Shown: one piece after another, positions 56,921 through 63,572 of the stretch
Layout: every line of letters starts with the position of its first letter
Position numbering within the stretch: the first letter of the stretch is position 1
NCBI RefSeq assembly: GCF_001277175.1
Contig: NZ_CP012257.1
Location: 1,984,001 to 2,048,000 of the forward strand
Direction: 5' to 3'
DNA: 64,000 nt
From: Cronobacter universalis NCTC 9529
Lineage (GTDB): Bacteria > Pseudomonadota > Gammaproteobacteria > Enterobacterales > Enterobacteriaceae
Position numbers and translations under genes: made by a program
The notes under the pieces: model-generated
What the model was told of the DNA's origin: nothing
Database searches by the model: none
The model's input: only the letters and a program-made list of their open reading frames with translations

Positions 56921-57021
56921 CGTGGGATTCCTTATGTTTGAATGATTGGCATAGCGAAAACGCCTCGAATGAAGCGCTGTTGATATGCGGCGATGAAAAA
57001 GCCGCGCTTAGGCGGCCTTTG

Positions 57022-57171
57022 TCAGATCAGCCCTTTTACGATTTCTTCGGCGATTTCTTCCGCGTCGTCTTCGCCATAATTTTCGGCGAGCTTATCTACG
57101 AAATCGTCCCAGTTATCTTCCAGAAAGTTGCGGACATACGGGGCATAGCAATCTTCAATTTTCTTTGACAT
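57022..57171 (-). CDS. Strongly acidic phage protein, 49 residues
   Basis: Starts MSKKIEDCYAPYVRNFLED; 15 of 49 residues are Asp or Glu against 5 Lys/Arg. Predicted helical. The start at 57171 has a GGAG site 8 bases upstream, just past a terminator hairpin, so it is expressed only when RNA polymerase passes that terminator with N. High acidity in a small early protein can mean DNA mimicry, but this is speculation. Confidence 0.65.
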   Translation of the reverse strand: MSKKIEDCYAPYVRNFLEDNWDDFVDKLAENYGEDDAEEIAEEIVKGLI

Positions 57172-57186
57172 GGCATTCTCCAGGCG

Positions 57187-57209
57187 AAAAAAAGCCCTCC
57201 GGAGAGGGC
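57187..57209 (-). terminator. Early leftward terminator (tL1-like)
   Basis: Stem GCCCTC/GAGGGC with loop CGGA (57194-57209), followed on the minus strand by T7. It lies after the N and DUF551 genes and before cIII and the recombination genes, where lambda has tL1; N-modified polymerase must read through it. Confidence 0.88.
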
Positions 57210-57322
57210 GAACAGACAACAAAGGTTATTTCTCCATTTAACCAGAACAGGTCTTCGTCTCCTGTCTTGGTTATGATGCGGATTGCATCAGATAACCGAC
57301 TCCATGAATCGGCTATCGGCTG

Positions 57323-57529
57323 CTATTCAGCGGGCGGAGCTGGCAATTCCGCCCAATGTGTCACTTCTCCAATCGTTGACCAGTCATTGCCAGAATGAAT
57401 GACCGGGAAATGCTTCTCTGAATGCCTTGACTGCCTGCAAGCAGCCATGCCGACTGTTTTCCCATCTGTGACCATAACGTCTGTATTCACAGGCGGCATC
57501 TGGTCGCTACATTTAATCCATTCGCTCAT
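57323..57529 (-). CDS. DUF551-domain phage protein
   Basis: A 68-residue protein of the DUF551 family: MSEWIKCSDQMPPVNTDVMV at the start and HWAELPAPP near the end are the family ends. Common in early regions of enterobacterial phages; function unknown. It starts 8 bp after the N stop codon and precedes the tL1-like terminator. Confidence 0.85.
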   Translation of the reverse strand: MSEWIKCSDQMPPVNTDVMVTDGKTVGMAACRQSRHSEKHFPVIHSGNDWSTIGEVTHWAELPAPPAE

Positions 57530-57537
57530 ATCTCACC

Positions 57538-57837
57538 TCAGATAAGTGGCTTGCTGCCAAGTTTCATTTTCTGCCGGCCGACACAGGTCACACCCATTTC
57601 ATTGCGCGGCGCGCTGTACCATTTGCGGTTAGGTTTCTGCTGCGTTACTTCCGGCTTCTTGTCGCGGAGAGCTACGAGCGAAGTGGCTCGCGATGCTCTG
57701 ACGCAACCAGAGAGCTTCTGTTCGATTCGGCGAGCAAGAGAAGCGTCTTGCTGTGCCTGTTCAATCTTGGCGGCCCGGCGCGCTTTATAGCGGCTCTTGG
57801 CAGTGCCTTTTGCTTCTTTCCAGATGATGGTTGCCAT
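57538..57837 (-). CDS. N: Antitermination protein N (phage 21 type)
   Basis: A 99-residue basic protein that binds boxB RNA and, with host Nus factors, makes RNA polymerase ignore terminators. The arginine-rich motif GTAKSRYKARRAAKIEQ at about residues 11-27 matches the phage 21 N peptide at its first eleven positions. The C terminus WYSAPRNEMGVTCVGRQKMK then SKPLI parallels lambda N (WYSKPGERGITCSGRQKIK, SIPLI). It is the first main gene after PL, following nutL. Phage 21 N pairs with the boxB hexaloop CTAACC, present at both nut sites here. Confidence 0.93.
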   Translation of the reverse strand: MATIIWKEAKGTAKSRYKARRAAKIEQAQQDASLARRIEQKLSGCVRASRATSLVALRDKKPEVTQQKPNRKWYSAPRNEMGVTCVGRQKMKLGSKPLI

Positions 57838-57922
57838 GCTGACCTCCGGTTAAGTGGTTTAGGTACATGGCGCGCCAGATGCTTATCTTCTGGTTGCTTC
57901 TGCGAGCTGCAATTCGCGCCAT
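57785..57922 (-). CDS. Candidate 45-residue peptide overlapping N
   Basis: An ATG frame starting MARIAARRSNQKISIWRAM, very basic at its start, that begins in the N leader and overlaps the first 53 bp of N in another frame. AGGTGG lies 8 bases before the ATG. It could be a translated leader affecting N synthesis or chance. Weak evidence. Confidence 0.3.
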   Translation of the reverse strand: MARIAARRSNQKISIWRAMYLNHLTGGQHGNHHLERSKRHCQEPL

Positions 57923-57945
57923 CTCCAAAACCACCTTGGTTCTGG

Positions 57946-57986
57946 TCTCAACGGTTAGGTTGAGAGTTCATCGATGTTAAAGAGCG
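57946..57986 (-). promoter_or_regulatory. nutL: boxA and boxB
   Basis: On the minus strand: boxA CGCTCTTTAACA (57975-57986), then boxB TCTCAAC-CTAACC-GTTGAGA (57946-57965), a 7-bp stem with hexaloop CTAACC. This is the phage 21 boxB sequence type. It lies between PL and the N gene. Confidence 0.93.
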
Positions 57987-58032
57987 ACGCCAATCTGTTC
58001 CGTTTGGCTACCAGCGTCCTGCTGATGGAAAT

Positions 58033-58100
58033 GATAGTCACATATTGTGATTTAATGGTCAATCACAAAATGTGTAAAATAAGGATGTGACACGTTATGT
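58033..58100 (-). promoter_or_regulatory. PL promoter with three left operators
   Basis: PL on the minus strand: TTGACC (58056-58061) and GACTAT (58033-58038) with a 17-bp spacer. Three operators of the form CACR-N3-YGTG: CACATATTGTG (58038-58048, inside the PL spacer), CACAAAATGTG (58063-58073) and CACGTTATGTG (58090-58100). Centres are 25 and 27 bp apart. CI and Cro should bind here and block leftward transcription. Confidence 0.92.
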
Positions 58101-58218
58101 GTATGATTTTTTGGTGTAAATAGTTTTCCCCGCGATGGTTTTGCTTACTTAAGTCGGGGGCAACAGCAGGATGGTGTGCTGAAAAGTTCGAAAAACGAGC
58201 GAAGTAGGTGGTGGCGAG

Positions 58219-58317
58219 ATGGCGGGATATGGGAGTTGTATTAAGAATTATAGTAACTTAATCAAAGGCTTGCGCTGGCTGGCAGGTGCTGTCCTGATAG
58301 TGATCGGCGGGAAATAA
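58219..58317 (+). CDS. Candidate 32-residue membrane peptide in the immunity region
   Basis: Starts MAGYGSCIKNYSNLIKGLRW and ends with a hydrophobic stretch LAGAVLIVIGGK, a likely single membrane helix. An AGGTGG site lies 7 bases before the ATG. It is on the plus strand, opposite to PL and convergent with the three-gene cassette; its stop codon abuts the shared terminator. Small hydrophobic peptides of this kind include exclusion factors and type I toxins. No homologue is recognised. Confidence 0.45.
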   Translation: MAGYGSCIKNYSNLIKGLRWLAGAVLIVIGGK

Positions 58318-58341
58318 AAAACCCGGCGCGGTGGCCGGGTT
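58315..58341. terminator. Terminator shared by the immunity cassette and the small membrane peptide
   Basis: Stem AACCCGGC/GCCGGGTT (58320-58327, 58334-58341), loop of 6. It is followed by T6 on the minus strand (ending the three-gene cassette) and by TGTTTT on the plus strand. It prevents cI-direction transcription from entering PL. Confidence 0.88.
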
Positions 58342-58383
58342 GTTTTAGAGGATGGGGGTAACAGAAATATGGATAAGCCGGAT

Positions 58384-58629
58384 TTAGCTAGCCCAAAAGG
58401 TTTGATCAGGTAGGGTGCCTTTGGCTTGCCACTCAGTCATAACCTTACGGGCCGCCCTAGCAAAATATAATTTCCTGTTATCATCTGGCATTGAAGATAT
58501 CAGCTTAAGGTCGCCTGTTTGTGAGTTAACCGCAAACTTCCCCTCACTCCCTTTTTCGCTTACAAAAGAATAGGTTACACTAGTTGGTGTCGATTTAATT
58601 TTTTTTATCCTAACCAGAATCGCCATCAT
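58384..58629 (-). CDS. Immunity-region protein C, 81 residues, unknown
   Basis: Starts MMAILVRIKKIKSTPTSVTY; beta-rich first half (VTYSFVSEKG, GKFAVNSQTGDLKLI) and a helical end with LYFARAARKVMTEWQ. Third gene of an AT-rich cassette between cI and PL; its start overlaps the preceding gene by 20 bp. It ends 43 bp before a bidirectional terminator. Base composition is unlike the GC-rich host and the rest of the phage. No family is recognised. Confidence 0.75.
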   Translation of the reverse strand: MMAILVRIKKIKSTPTSVTYSFVSEKGSEGKFAVNSQTGDLKLISSMPDDNRKLYFARAARKVMTEWQAKGTLPDQTFWAS

Positions 58630-59107
58630 ATGCCTCCTCTGGGTTCCAGTGATAGCCTAGTCCAATAGCTTCATTGTGGGCTTTGACGTAATCTAATCCT
58701 TTTCTCCTCTCAAGTATAGACTCTACTTGCTCGTGCTTGAAGAAATCGATATCACTTTCAACATGGTCACCTTCGGTGAGACGACTCCATGCATTGACTA
58801 TCTCTGGGTCTGGATCGAATCTTCTTTTCTCAATCAAGTCATCCACTATAAAAATGTGTTCTCTAAAGAAGACATGATCTTTTACTCGAGTCACAACTCT
58901 TGATGATTCAGAGATATTGCTGCAAATCCTATCTATGTCTTTGTGATCGTTCCTTATTTCTTCATAATGCCGCTCTGCTTCGACCCAGCTATCACTATCG
59001 TTTTGATCAAGTATGATGCGAGCCTGCTGTGATTTTAGCTTTGACTCTTCCGATAGGATTGCATCTAAGTCACTTAAATACTTATTAAAAGCATCATCAT
59101 TGATCAT
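58610..59107 (-). CDS. Immunity-region protein B, 165 residues, unknown
   Basis: A strongly acidic, helical protein (MINDDAFNKYLSDLDAILSE at the start), with a possible coiled-coil around residues 15-75 and FFREHIFIVDDLIEKRRFDP near 81-100. The C terminus has NEAIGLGYHWNPEEAYDG. Start overlaps protein A by 4 bp (ATGA), so the genes are translated together. No signal peptide or membrane helix. Function unknown; position suggests expression from the prophage. Confidence 0.78.
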   Translation of the reverse strand: MINDDAFNKYLSDLDAILSEESKLKSQQARIILDQNDSDSWVEAERHYEEIRNDHKDIDRICSNISESSRVVTRVKDHVFFREHIFIVDDLIEKRRFDPDPEIVNAWSRLTEGDHVESDIDFFKHEQVESILERRKGLDYVKAHNEAIGLGYHWNPEEAYDGDSG

Positions 59108-59505
59108 TTTGTGATTTCAGAAAGACCTAGTTCTTCAACAATATAAGACATAGTAAAGGTATGATAATCAACAAATTCTTTAAAGCTTTTGGCGCCCATG
59201 CCGTATGGTCGAATTAGCGTGTAACAAAACATAGCAACGCCATCTTTAACAGAAAGATTTCCTGAAATAATCTGAAAGTTGATTTCATTAACCTTTTTTA
59301 ATACTTCATATTCATTTAGGCCATCCTTCAATTGTAAGGTAATCATGAACAAGATGTTACCGCTGGGCATCATAGCGGCACTTGATTTAACGCCTTTTAT
59401 AGTAAAAATAAGCCTATTTTCAACAACTTCATCACATTCATAACCGTTTTCTGATAAGAATTTCTTTATGTCATCAAGGGTAGTTTTTTTGTTGATGATA
59501 TCCAT
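59104..59505 (-). CDS. Immunity-region protein A, YbjN-like domain
   Basis: A 133-residue protein. The pattern TLDDIKKFLSENGYECDEV, a central pair of strands (ILFMITLQLKDG), EYEVLKKVNEIN, a SVKDGVAMFCYTLIRP strand and a long C-terminal helix (FKEFVDYHTFTMSYIVEEL) resembles the YbjN/type-III-chaperone-like fold. Such domains act as chaperones or adaptors. First gene of the three-gene cassette, 53 bp after cI, with no terminator between, so transcription from the cI promoter is likely in the lysogen. AT-rich. Confidence 0.75.
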   Translation of the reverse strand: MDIINKKTTLDDIKKFLSENGYECDEVVENRLIFTIKGVKSSAAMMPSGNILFMITLQLKDGLNEYEVLKKVNEINFQIISGNLSVKDGVAMFCYTLIRPYGMGAKSFKEFVDYHTFTMSYIVEELGLSEITK

Positions 59506-59558
59506 ATTTAATCCCGGAATGGCTTCGTGTGTTTATATCGGTTAATGAGAGTGAATTT

Positions 59559-60197
59559 TTACCCAAACGTCTCTTCAGGCCACTGCGCCTTAACTACCTT
59601 GCCTATGATGCGGCAGCTATGGTCGCAATCCAGGGTTCTGTATGCCGGGTTTAAAGGCACCAGGTAACTAACCCCTGCATCCTTCTCATACTTCTTGAAC
59701 GTTGCCTCTGAATCACCATTTGCAGAGGCCACGCAGAAATCCCCAGACTCTACCGGCTCGGCCGGATCAACGAGTATCAGCATACCCTCAGGAAAGCTCG
59801 GCCTTACGCCCTGTGGCGCAGTCATAGAATGGCCTTTCACCTCAAGCCAGAAAGCTTTTTCGCTGGCTTTTGTAGTCGTTGGGACCCATGCCTTTGCATC
59901 GCTGGCTGTGTAGCTTCCCACCTCCGAAAATGGCCCGGCCTGCACTGAAGAAAATAACGGGTACTCATATTGGCGAAATACGGCGTCTGAATCCTCGCCA
60001 AACATTATTTTTGCCGGAGATACGCCAAGTGCCGCCCCAAGAACCAGCGCGTCATCCGCGCTAACCTTTCTTGTTCCTAACTCGTAGTTCCCCAGGCGTG
60101 AAGGCGCAGCCCAGCCGCAAAGCTTGGCCAATTGAGCCTGGCTAAGTCCTTTAGCTTCTCTAAGGGACTTGATCCTTTCCCCGATAATTTCATGCAT
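59559..60197 (-). CDS. cI: CI prophage repressor, LexA-like
   Basis: A 212-residue repressor. The N-terminal helix-turn-helix ([20 protein letters not shown], residues 18-37) is joined to a C-terminal S24 peptidase domain with cleavage site Ala87-Gly88 (SVQAGPF), catalytic Ser124 (GHSM) and Lys168 or Lys169 (TFKKY). RecA-stimulated self-cleavage, and so SOS induction, is expected. The start at 60197 is favoured because AAGGG lies 9 bases before it; the in-frame ATG at 60206 directly abuts that site but is possible. It should bind the six CACR-N3-YGTG operators. Confidence 0.93.
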   Translation of the reverse strand: MHEIIGERIKSLREAKGLSQAQLAKLCGWAAPSRLGNYELGTRKVSADDALVLGAALGVSPAKIMFGEDSDAVFRQYEYPLFSSVQAGPFSEVGSYTASDAKAWVPTTTKASEKAFWLEVKGHSMTAPQGVRPSFPEGMLILVDPAEPVESGDFCVASANGDSEATFKKYEKDAGVSYLVPLNPAYRTLDCDHSCRIIGKVVKAQWPEETFG

Positions 60198-60219
60198 CGT
60201 TTTCATCCCTTAAATGTAA

Positions 60220-60284
60220 CACGCAACGTGATTGAACTCTGTACACGAATTGAGGTTGACTGTTAATCACAAATTGTGTGTAAT
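60220..60284 (+). promoter_or_regulatory. PR promoter with three right operators
   Basis: PR: TTGACT (60256-60261) and TGTAAT (60279-60284), 17-bp spacer. Operators: CACAAATTGTG (60268-60278, inside the PR spacer), CACGAATTGAG (60244-60254, the most degenerate) and CACGCAACGTG (60220-60230, next to cI). Centres are exactly 24 bp apart. A weak minus-strand TACATT (60211-60216 region) may be the -10 of the cI maintenance promoter. Confidence 0.92.
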
Positions 60285-60314
60285 GGGTGTGTGATTAATG
60301 CTAGGGAGACCGCA

Positions 60315-60533
60315 ATGAACAAAATTGCCCAGCAGCGAAAAAAAATCGGAGTTTCGCAAGCTGTACTAGCTTCGGCAATTGGTTGGGGGCAATCCCGCAT
60401 CGCCAACTATGAGCTGAATATCCGTACTCCTGGCCTTAACGATTGCCGAATGATCGTAGAAGGCCTCAGGAAGTTAGGGTGCCAATGTTCTTTGGATGAT
60501 GTTTTCCCTCCATCCAGTAACAAAGCCGCCTAA
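60315..60533 (+). CDS. cro: Cro repressor
   Basis: A 72-residue Cro/CI-type regulator with the helix-turn-helix GVSQAVLASAIGWGQSRIAN (near 12-31). It should bind the OR sites, preferring the one next to cI, and switch the phage to lytic growth. The start at 60315 follows a GGGAGACCGC ribosome site and PR; the frame open from 60276 begins upstream of the PR -10 element, so it was rejected. Confidence 0.9.
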   Translation: MNKIAQQRKKIGVSQAVLASAIGWGQSRIANYELNIRTPGLNDCRMIVEGLRKLGCQCSLDDVFPPSSNKAA

Positions 60534-60541
60534 GTAGTACC

Positions 60542-60584
60542 CGCTCTTTAACAGTTCTGGCCGCTCACCTCTAACCGGGTAAGC
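60542..60584 (+). promoter_or_regulatory. nutR: boxA and boxB
   Basis: boxA CGCTCTTTAACA (60542-60553), then boxB GCTCACCT-CTAACC-GGGTAAGC (60563-60584): a stem with one C-A mismatch and a T-G pair closing the hexaloop CTAACC. Both elements match nutL and the phage 21 type. It lies between cro and cII. Confidence 0.92.
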
Positions 60585-60596
60585 AAAAACCAAGTG

Positions 60597-60614
60597 GCAG
60601 ACCCCACGGTCTGC
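60597..60614 (+). terminator. Hairpin after nutR (tR1 region)
   Basis: Perfect stem GCAGACC/GGTCTGC with loop CCAC, without a T-run. It stands where lambda has the Rho-dependent tR1 region, between nutR and cII; it may assist pausing there. Confidence 0.45.
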
Positions 60615-60651
60615 GCACGTATCTATCTAAACAACAAAGGAAGAATACCGA

Positions 60652-60930
60652 ATGGAACACGCAAATAAACGCAACGAGTCGTTACGCATTGAGAGCGCCT
60701 TGCTTAACAAGATCGCAATGATTGGCACAGAGAAAACAGCAGCAGCTGTCGGTGTCGATAAAGCGCAAATCAGTCGGTGGAAACGCGACTGGATACCGAA
60801 GTTCTCGATGTTACTTGCAGTGCTGGAATGGGGTGTCGTGGATGACGAGATGGCCCGCCTTGCTGAGCAGGTAGCGAAGATACTCAAAAATGAAAAAGCC
60901 CCTAAGAACGGTGAATTCTTAGAGGCTTAA
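60652..60930 (+). CDS. cII: CII, activator of lysogeny
   Basis: A 92-residue protein nearly identical to lambda CII over its first 70 residues: [20 protein letters not shown] then [20 protein letters not shown], with the helix-turn-helix at about 24-47. As a tetramer it binds TTGC-N6-TTGC and activates the establishment promoter of cI and the integrase promoter; FtsH degrades it and CIII protects it. An AAAGGAAGAATACCGA leader gives the ribosome site. The C-terminal tail differs from lambda. Confidence 0.96.
   Translation: MEHANKRNESLRIESALLNKIAMIGTEKTAAAVGVDKAQISRWKRDWIPKFSMLLAVLEWGVVDDEMARLAEQVAKILKNEKAPKNGEFLEA
60661..60674 (-). promoter_or_regulatory. CII-binding site of the cI establishment promoter (PRE)
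   Basis: GCAA-ATAAAC-GCAA on the plus strand, which is TTGC-GTTTAT-TTGC on the minus strand, the CII recognition repeat. It lies within the first codons of cII and points toward cI, as PRE does in lambda. Confidence 0.88.
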
Positions 60931-60964
60931 GCACACTGTGTTACGCCAAGTAACAGGAGTAATT

Positions 60965-61111
60965 ATGTCAAAAACACTCAGTCCTGACCAGGACAAATTA
61001 CACAAAAACATTATTCGTGATCGCTACCTGTCCAGTTTTAAGCAGCCTGGTCGATTCCGGGCTGAGTGGGAACGGGTGAAAAAATTATTCAGAGGTAAAG
61101 GTCATGAGTAA
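60965..61111 (+). CDS. Small phage protein between cII and O, 48 residues
   Basis: Starts [19 protein letters not shown] and continues with [16 protein letters not shown]; basic and helical. An AGGAG site precedes the start by 5 bases, and the end overlaps the O gene by 8 bp. Similar short genes occupy this place in other lambdoid phages; the role is not known. Confidence 0.75.
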   Translation: MSKTLSPDQDKLHKNIIRDRYLSSFKQPGRFRAEWERVKKLFRGKGHE

Positions 61112-61940
61112 TCTCGCAACAGTAACTCAGTTAAGGCCTGTAGAGCGGCCTGCGGAGCGTCGCGTGGCAGAAATTGAAGATGGATATACCCGTCTTGCAA
61201 ATGCCCTGTATGACGAGCTTATCGGCGCAGATTTAACGAAGAACCAGAGCAAGGTTGCTCATGCCATTTGTCGAAAAACATACGGCTTTGGTAAGAAAAT
61301 GGACCGCATCTCCGACAGCCAATTAGCTCAACTTACCCGGCTGCCAAGACAGAAAGTCAACAAGGCCAAGAATGAGCTGATCGCAATGAAAGTTATCAAG
61401 CGTGACGGGCACTTAATCGGGCCGAACAAGGAAATCAGTGAGTGGCAAATCGAAGGGTGTCACTACTCTGGTGATAATGTCACTGCAATGGTGACAAATA
61501 GTGTCACCAAAACGGTGACAGCGCTGTCACCAAAACAGAGTCACACAAAAGAAACTATTACAAAAGAAAATAAAGAAACTACCCCCTTACCCCCTGAAGG
61601 GGGAGACGGGCAGGGCTCTAAACCTGAAAAGCGAAAAGCAAATCGCATCGACTACCAGGCATTCCTGCTGGCCTACAACGAAGAAGTCGGCGAGTTGCTA
61701 CCCCACGCGGTGGCGCTGAATGATTCCCGCAAGCGCCGCCTGAAGAAATTAATCCCGCAACTGAAGACCCCGAATGCAGAAGGCTGGCGCGCTTACGTGC
61801 GGGCTTTCGTGCATCAGGCCAAGCCGTTTTACTTCGGTGAGAATGACTCTGGCTGGTCGGCGGATATCGATTACCTGCTGCGAGACTCCACCCTGACAGG
61901 TGTTCGTGAAGGCAAGTTTGCAGGCAAGGAGATGGCATGA
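61104..61940 (+). CDS. O: Phage replication initiator, O type
   Basis: A 278-residue protein with an N-terminal DNA-binding domain of the lambda O class: [20 protein letters not shown] then [20 protein letters not shown] (near 28-67) and a winged-helix region [20 protein letters not shown]. The C-terminal half, after a Thr/Pro-rich linker, should load the helicase. Its gene contains the origin iterons (61458-61545). The stop overlaps the helicase start as ATGA. Confidence 0.9.
   Translation: MSNLATVTQLRPVERPAERRVAEIEDGYTRLANALYDELIGADLTKNQSKVAHAICRKTYGFGKKMDRISDSQLAQLTRLPRQKVNKAKNELIAMKVIKRDGHLIGPNKEISEWQIEGCHYSGDNVTAMVTNSVTKTVTALSPKQSHTKETITKENKETTPLPPEGGDGQGSKPEKRKANRIDYQAFLLAYNEEVGELLPHAVALNDSRKRRLKKLIPQLKTPNAEGWRAYVRAFVHQAKPFYFGENDSGWSADIDYLLRDSTLTGVREGKFAGKEMA
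61458..61600 (+). other. Phage replication origin with four iterons inside O
   Basis: Four 19-21 bp units of form TGTCACY-N5-GGTGACA: 61458-61476, 61478-61496, 61502-61520 and 61525-61545, with start-to-start spacing of 20, 24 and 23 bp. The third is a perfect inverted repeat; the others have diverged arms. An AT-rich purine tract follows (about 61546-61580), as downstream of the iterons in lambda ori, where strands open. A CCCCC/GGGGG hairpin then lies near 61582-61606. Confidence 0.88.
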
Positions 61941-63307
61941 GACAGGATATCGAGGCGAGCGTGATTGGCGGCCTGATGATTGGCGGATTGACGCCGATGG
62001 CGAGCGAGGTTCTTGCGACGCTTGAGCCGGAGTCGTTCACGATCCCGCTCTACCAGAAAGCCTTTCGCGTTATCCAGAAGCAAGCCCGCAACCGGAACCT
62101 CATCGACATGCTCATGGTGGCGGAAGAGTGTGGCGACGAGCATTTCGGCGACATCATCGAGACTGCAAAGTCGTGCCCCAGCGCGGCGAACCTGAAAGGG
62201 TACGCTGGCATGGTCGCGGACAACCATCACCGGCGGCTGGTTTTGCAGCTGATGGATGAGATGCGAGGCCCAATTCAGAGCGGCACCATCGACGCATCAG
62301 GTCAGGCAATGGACGAGCTGGTTAAGCGTCTTTCGGCAATCCGCAAGCCGCGCGACGAAGTAAGGCCTGTTCATCTGGCTGAGGTCATCAACGAATACGC
62401 CGACGTGCTGGAGAAACGGCAGTGCAACGGCGAAGAGTCTGACACGCTGAAGACCGGGATTTATGAGCTGGATGCGATCACCGGCGGCATGAACGCGCAG
62501 GACCTGGTAATTATCGCGGCTCGTCCGGGGTGCGGTAAAACAGAGCTGGCGCTGAAGATTGCCGAAGGCGTTGCAAGTCACGCAATGCCTGGCGGTGAGC
62601 GTCGCGGCGTTCTGATTTTCAGCATGGAGATGAGCAATCTCCAGATAGCAGAGCGAAGTATCGCCGGAGCCGGGATGTTGCCGGTAAACGCGCTTCGCAA
62701 CCCAGCACGACTGGACGATGAAGGCTGGGCCCGAATTTCTAACGGCATTTCAGCTCTCATTGGTCTGGATGTGTGGCTGGTTGATGCGTCGAGCCTGACC
62801 ATCGAGCAGATCCGCTCTATCGCAGAACGGCACAAGCAGGAACATCCAAACCTTTCGCTGATTCTGGCTGACTATCTCGGCCTGATTAAGAAGCCAAAGG
62901 CGGAGCGTAACGACCTGGCAATTGGTCACATATCGGGAAGCCTGAAGGCAATGGCAAAGGACCTGCGAACGCCGGTTATCTGCCTTAGCCAGCTTTCGCG
63001 TGATGTGGAAAAACGCCCCAACAAACGACCAAACAACTCCGACCTTCGAGACTCCGGCAGCATCGAACAGGACGCCGACTCAATCATCATGCTCTACCGC
63101 GAGGCGGTGTATGACGAGAACAGCCCTGCTGCGCCATTTGCAGAAATCATCGTCACCAAAAACCGCTTCGGCTCACTCGGCACCGTGTATCAGCGATTTG
63201 TGCATGGTCACTTCACTTCATGCGACCAGGACGAAGCCCGCCAGAAATGCACGCAGGCCGCCGCGCCTAAACAGAAGGGCCAGCGTTACGCGCTGCCTGA
63301 CGTCTAA
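61937..63307 (+). CDS. DnaB-type replicative helicase
   Basis: A 456-residue RecA-like hexameric helicase of the DnaB/P22 gp12 type. An N-terminal helical domain (about 1-105) precedes the motor: Walker [13 protein letters not shown] (residues 195-206), Walker B region [12 protein letters not shown] (near 308-319) and [20 protein letters not shown] (near 373-392) as the later helicase motifs. The phage thus brings its own helicase rather than a lambda P-type loader of host DnaB. ATGA overlap with O. Confidence 0.94.
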   Translation: MRQDIEASVIGGLMIGGLTPMASEVLATLEPESFTIPLYQKAFRVIQKQARNRNLIDMLMVAEECGDEHFGDIIETAKSCPSAANLKGYAGMVADNHHRRLVLQLMDEMRGPIQSGTIDASGQAMDELVKRLSAIRKPRDEVRPVHLAEVINEYADVLEKRQCNGEESDTLKTGIYELDAITGGMNAQDLVIIAARPGCGKTELALKIAEGVASHAMPGGERRGVLIFSMEMSNLQIAERSIAGAGMLPVNALRNPARLDDEGWARISNGISALIGLDVWLVDASSLTIEQIRSIAERHKQEHPNLSLILADYLGLIKKPKAERNDLAIGHISGSLKAMAKDLRTPVICLSQLSRDVEKRPNKRPNNSDLRDSGSIEQDADSIIMLYREAVYDENSPAAPFAEIIVTKNRFGSLGTVYQRFVHGHFTSCDQDEARQKCTQAAAPKQKGQRYALPDV

Positions 63308-63329
63308 CCAAACATCACAAGGATTAACC

Positions 63330-63572
63330 ATGAGCAAGGCAACCACAACGGCGGCGCTACAGAGCGCAGCGCTGAAGGAGTTCTCTGCGCGAAATCAGCG
63401 ATACTGGTCAGCTTCAAGCCTGCCGACGCGCGAGAAGGTGAAGCACCGGAAGCCGCTTAAGGCATACCGTCGCGACCGGGTTATGAACGCCATCCTGCGC
63501 CGGGATATCAACCGAAAACTGGAAGTCGCCCGCAACGAAACCATCGCCAAAATCGGAGGGAAGAAATCATGA
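63330..63572 (+). CDS. Uncharacterised phage protein, 80 residues
   Basis: Starts MSKATTTAALQSAALKEFSA and is very basic in its middle and end (REKVKHRKPLKAYRRDRVMN), suggesting nucleic-acid binding. An AAGGATTAACC ribosome site precedes the ATG at 63330; the frame open from 63000 belongs to a shadow of the helicase gene. Position after the helicase corresponds to the start of the nin region. Function unknown. Confidence 0.72.
   Translation: MSKATTTAALQSAALKEFSARNQRYWSASSLPTREKVKHRKPLKAYRRDRVMNAILRRDINRKLEVARNETIAKIGGKKS

Noticed and set aside
56914..57168. 84-codon plus-strand frame with a hydrophobic stretch
   Set aside because: Antisense of the acidic 49-residue gene: Asp/Glu codons read in reverse give Phe/Ile/Leu. 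No ribosome site.
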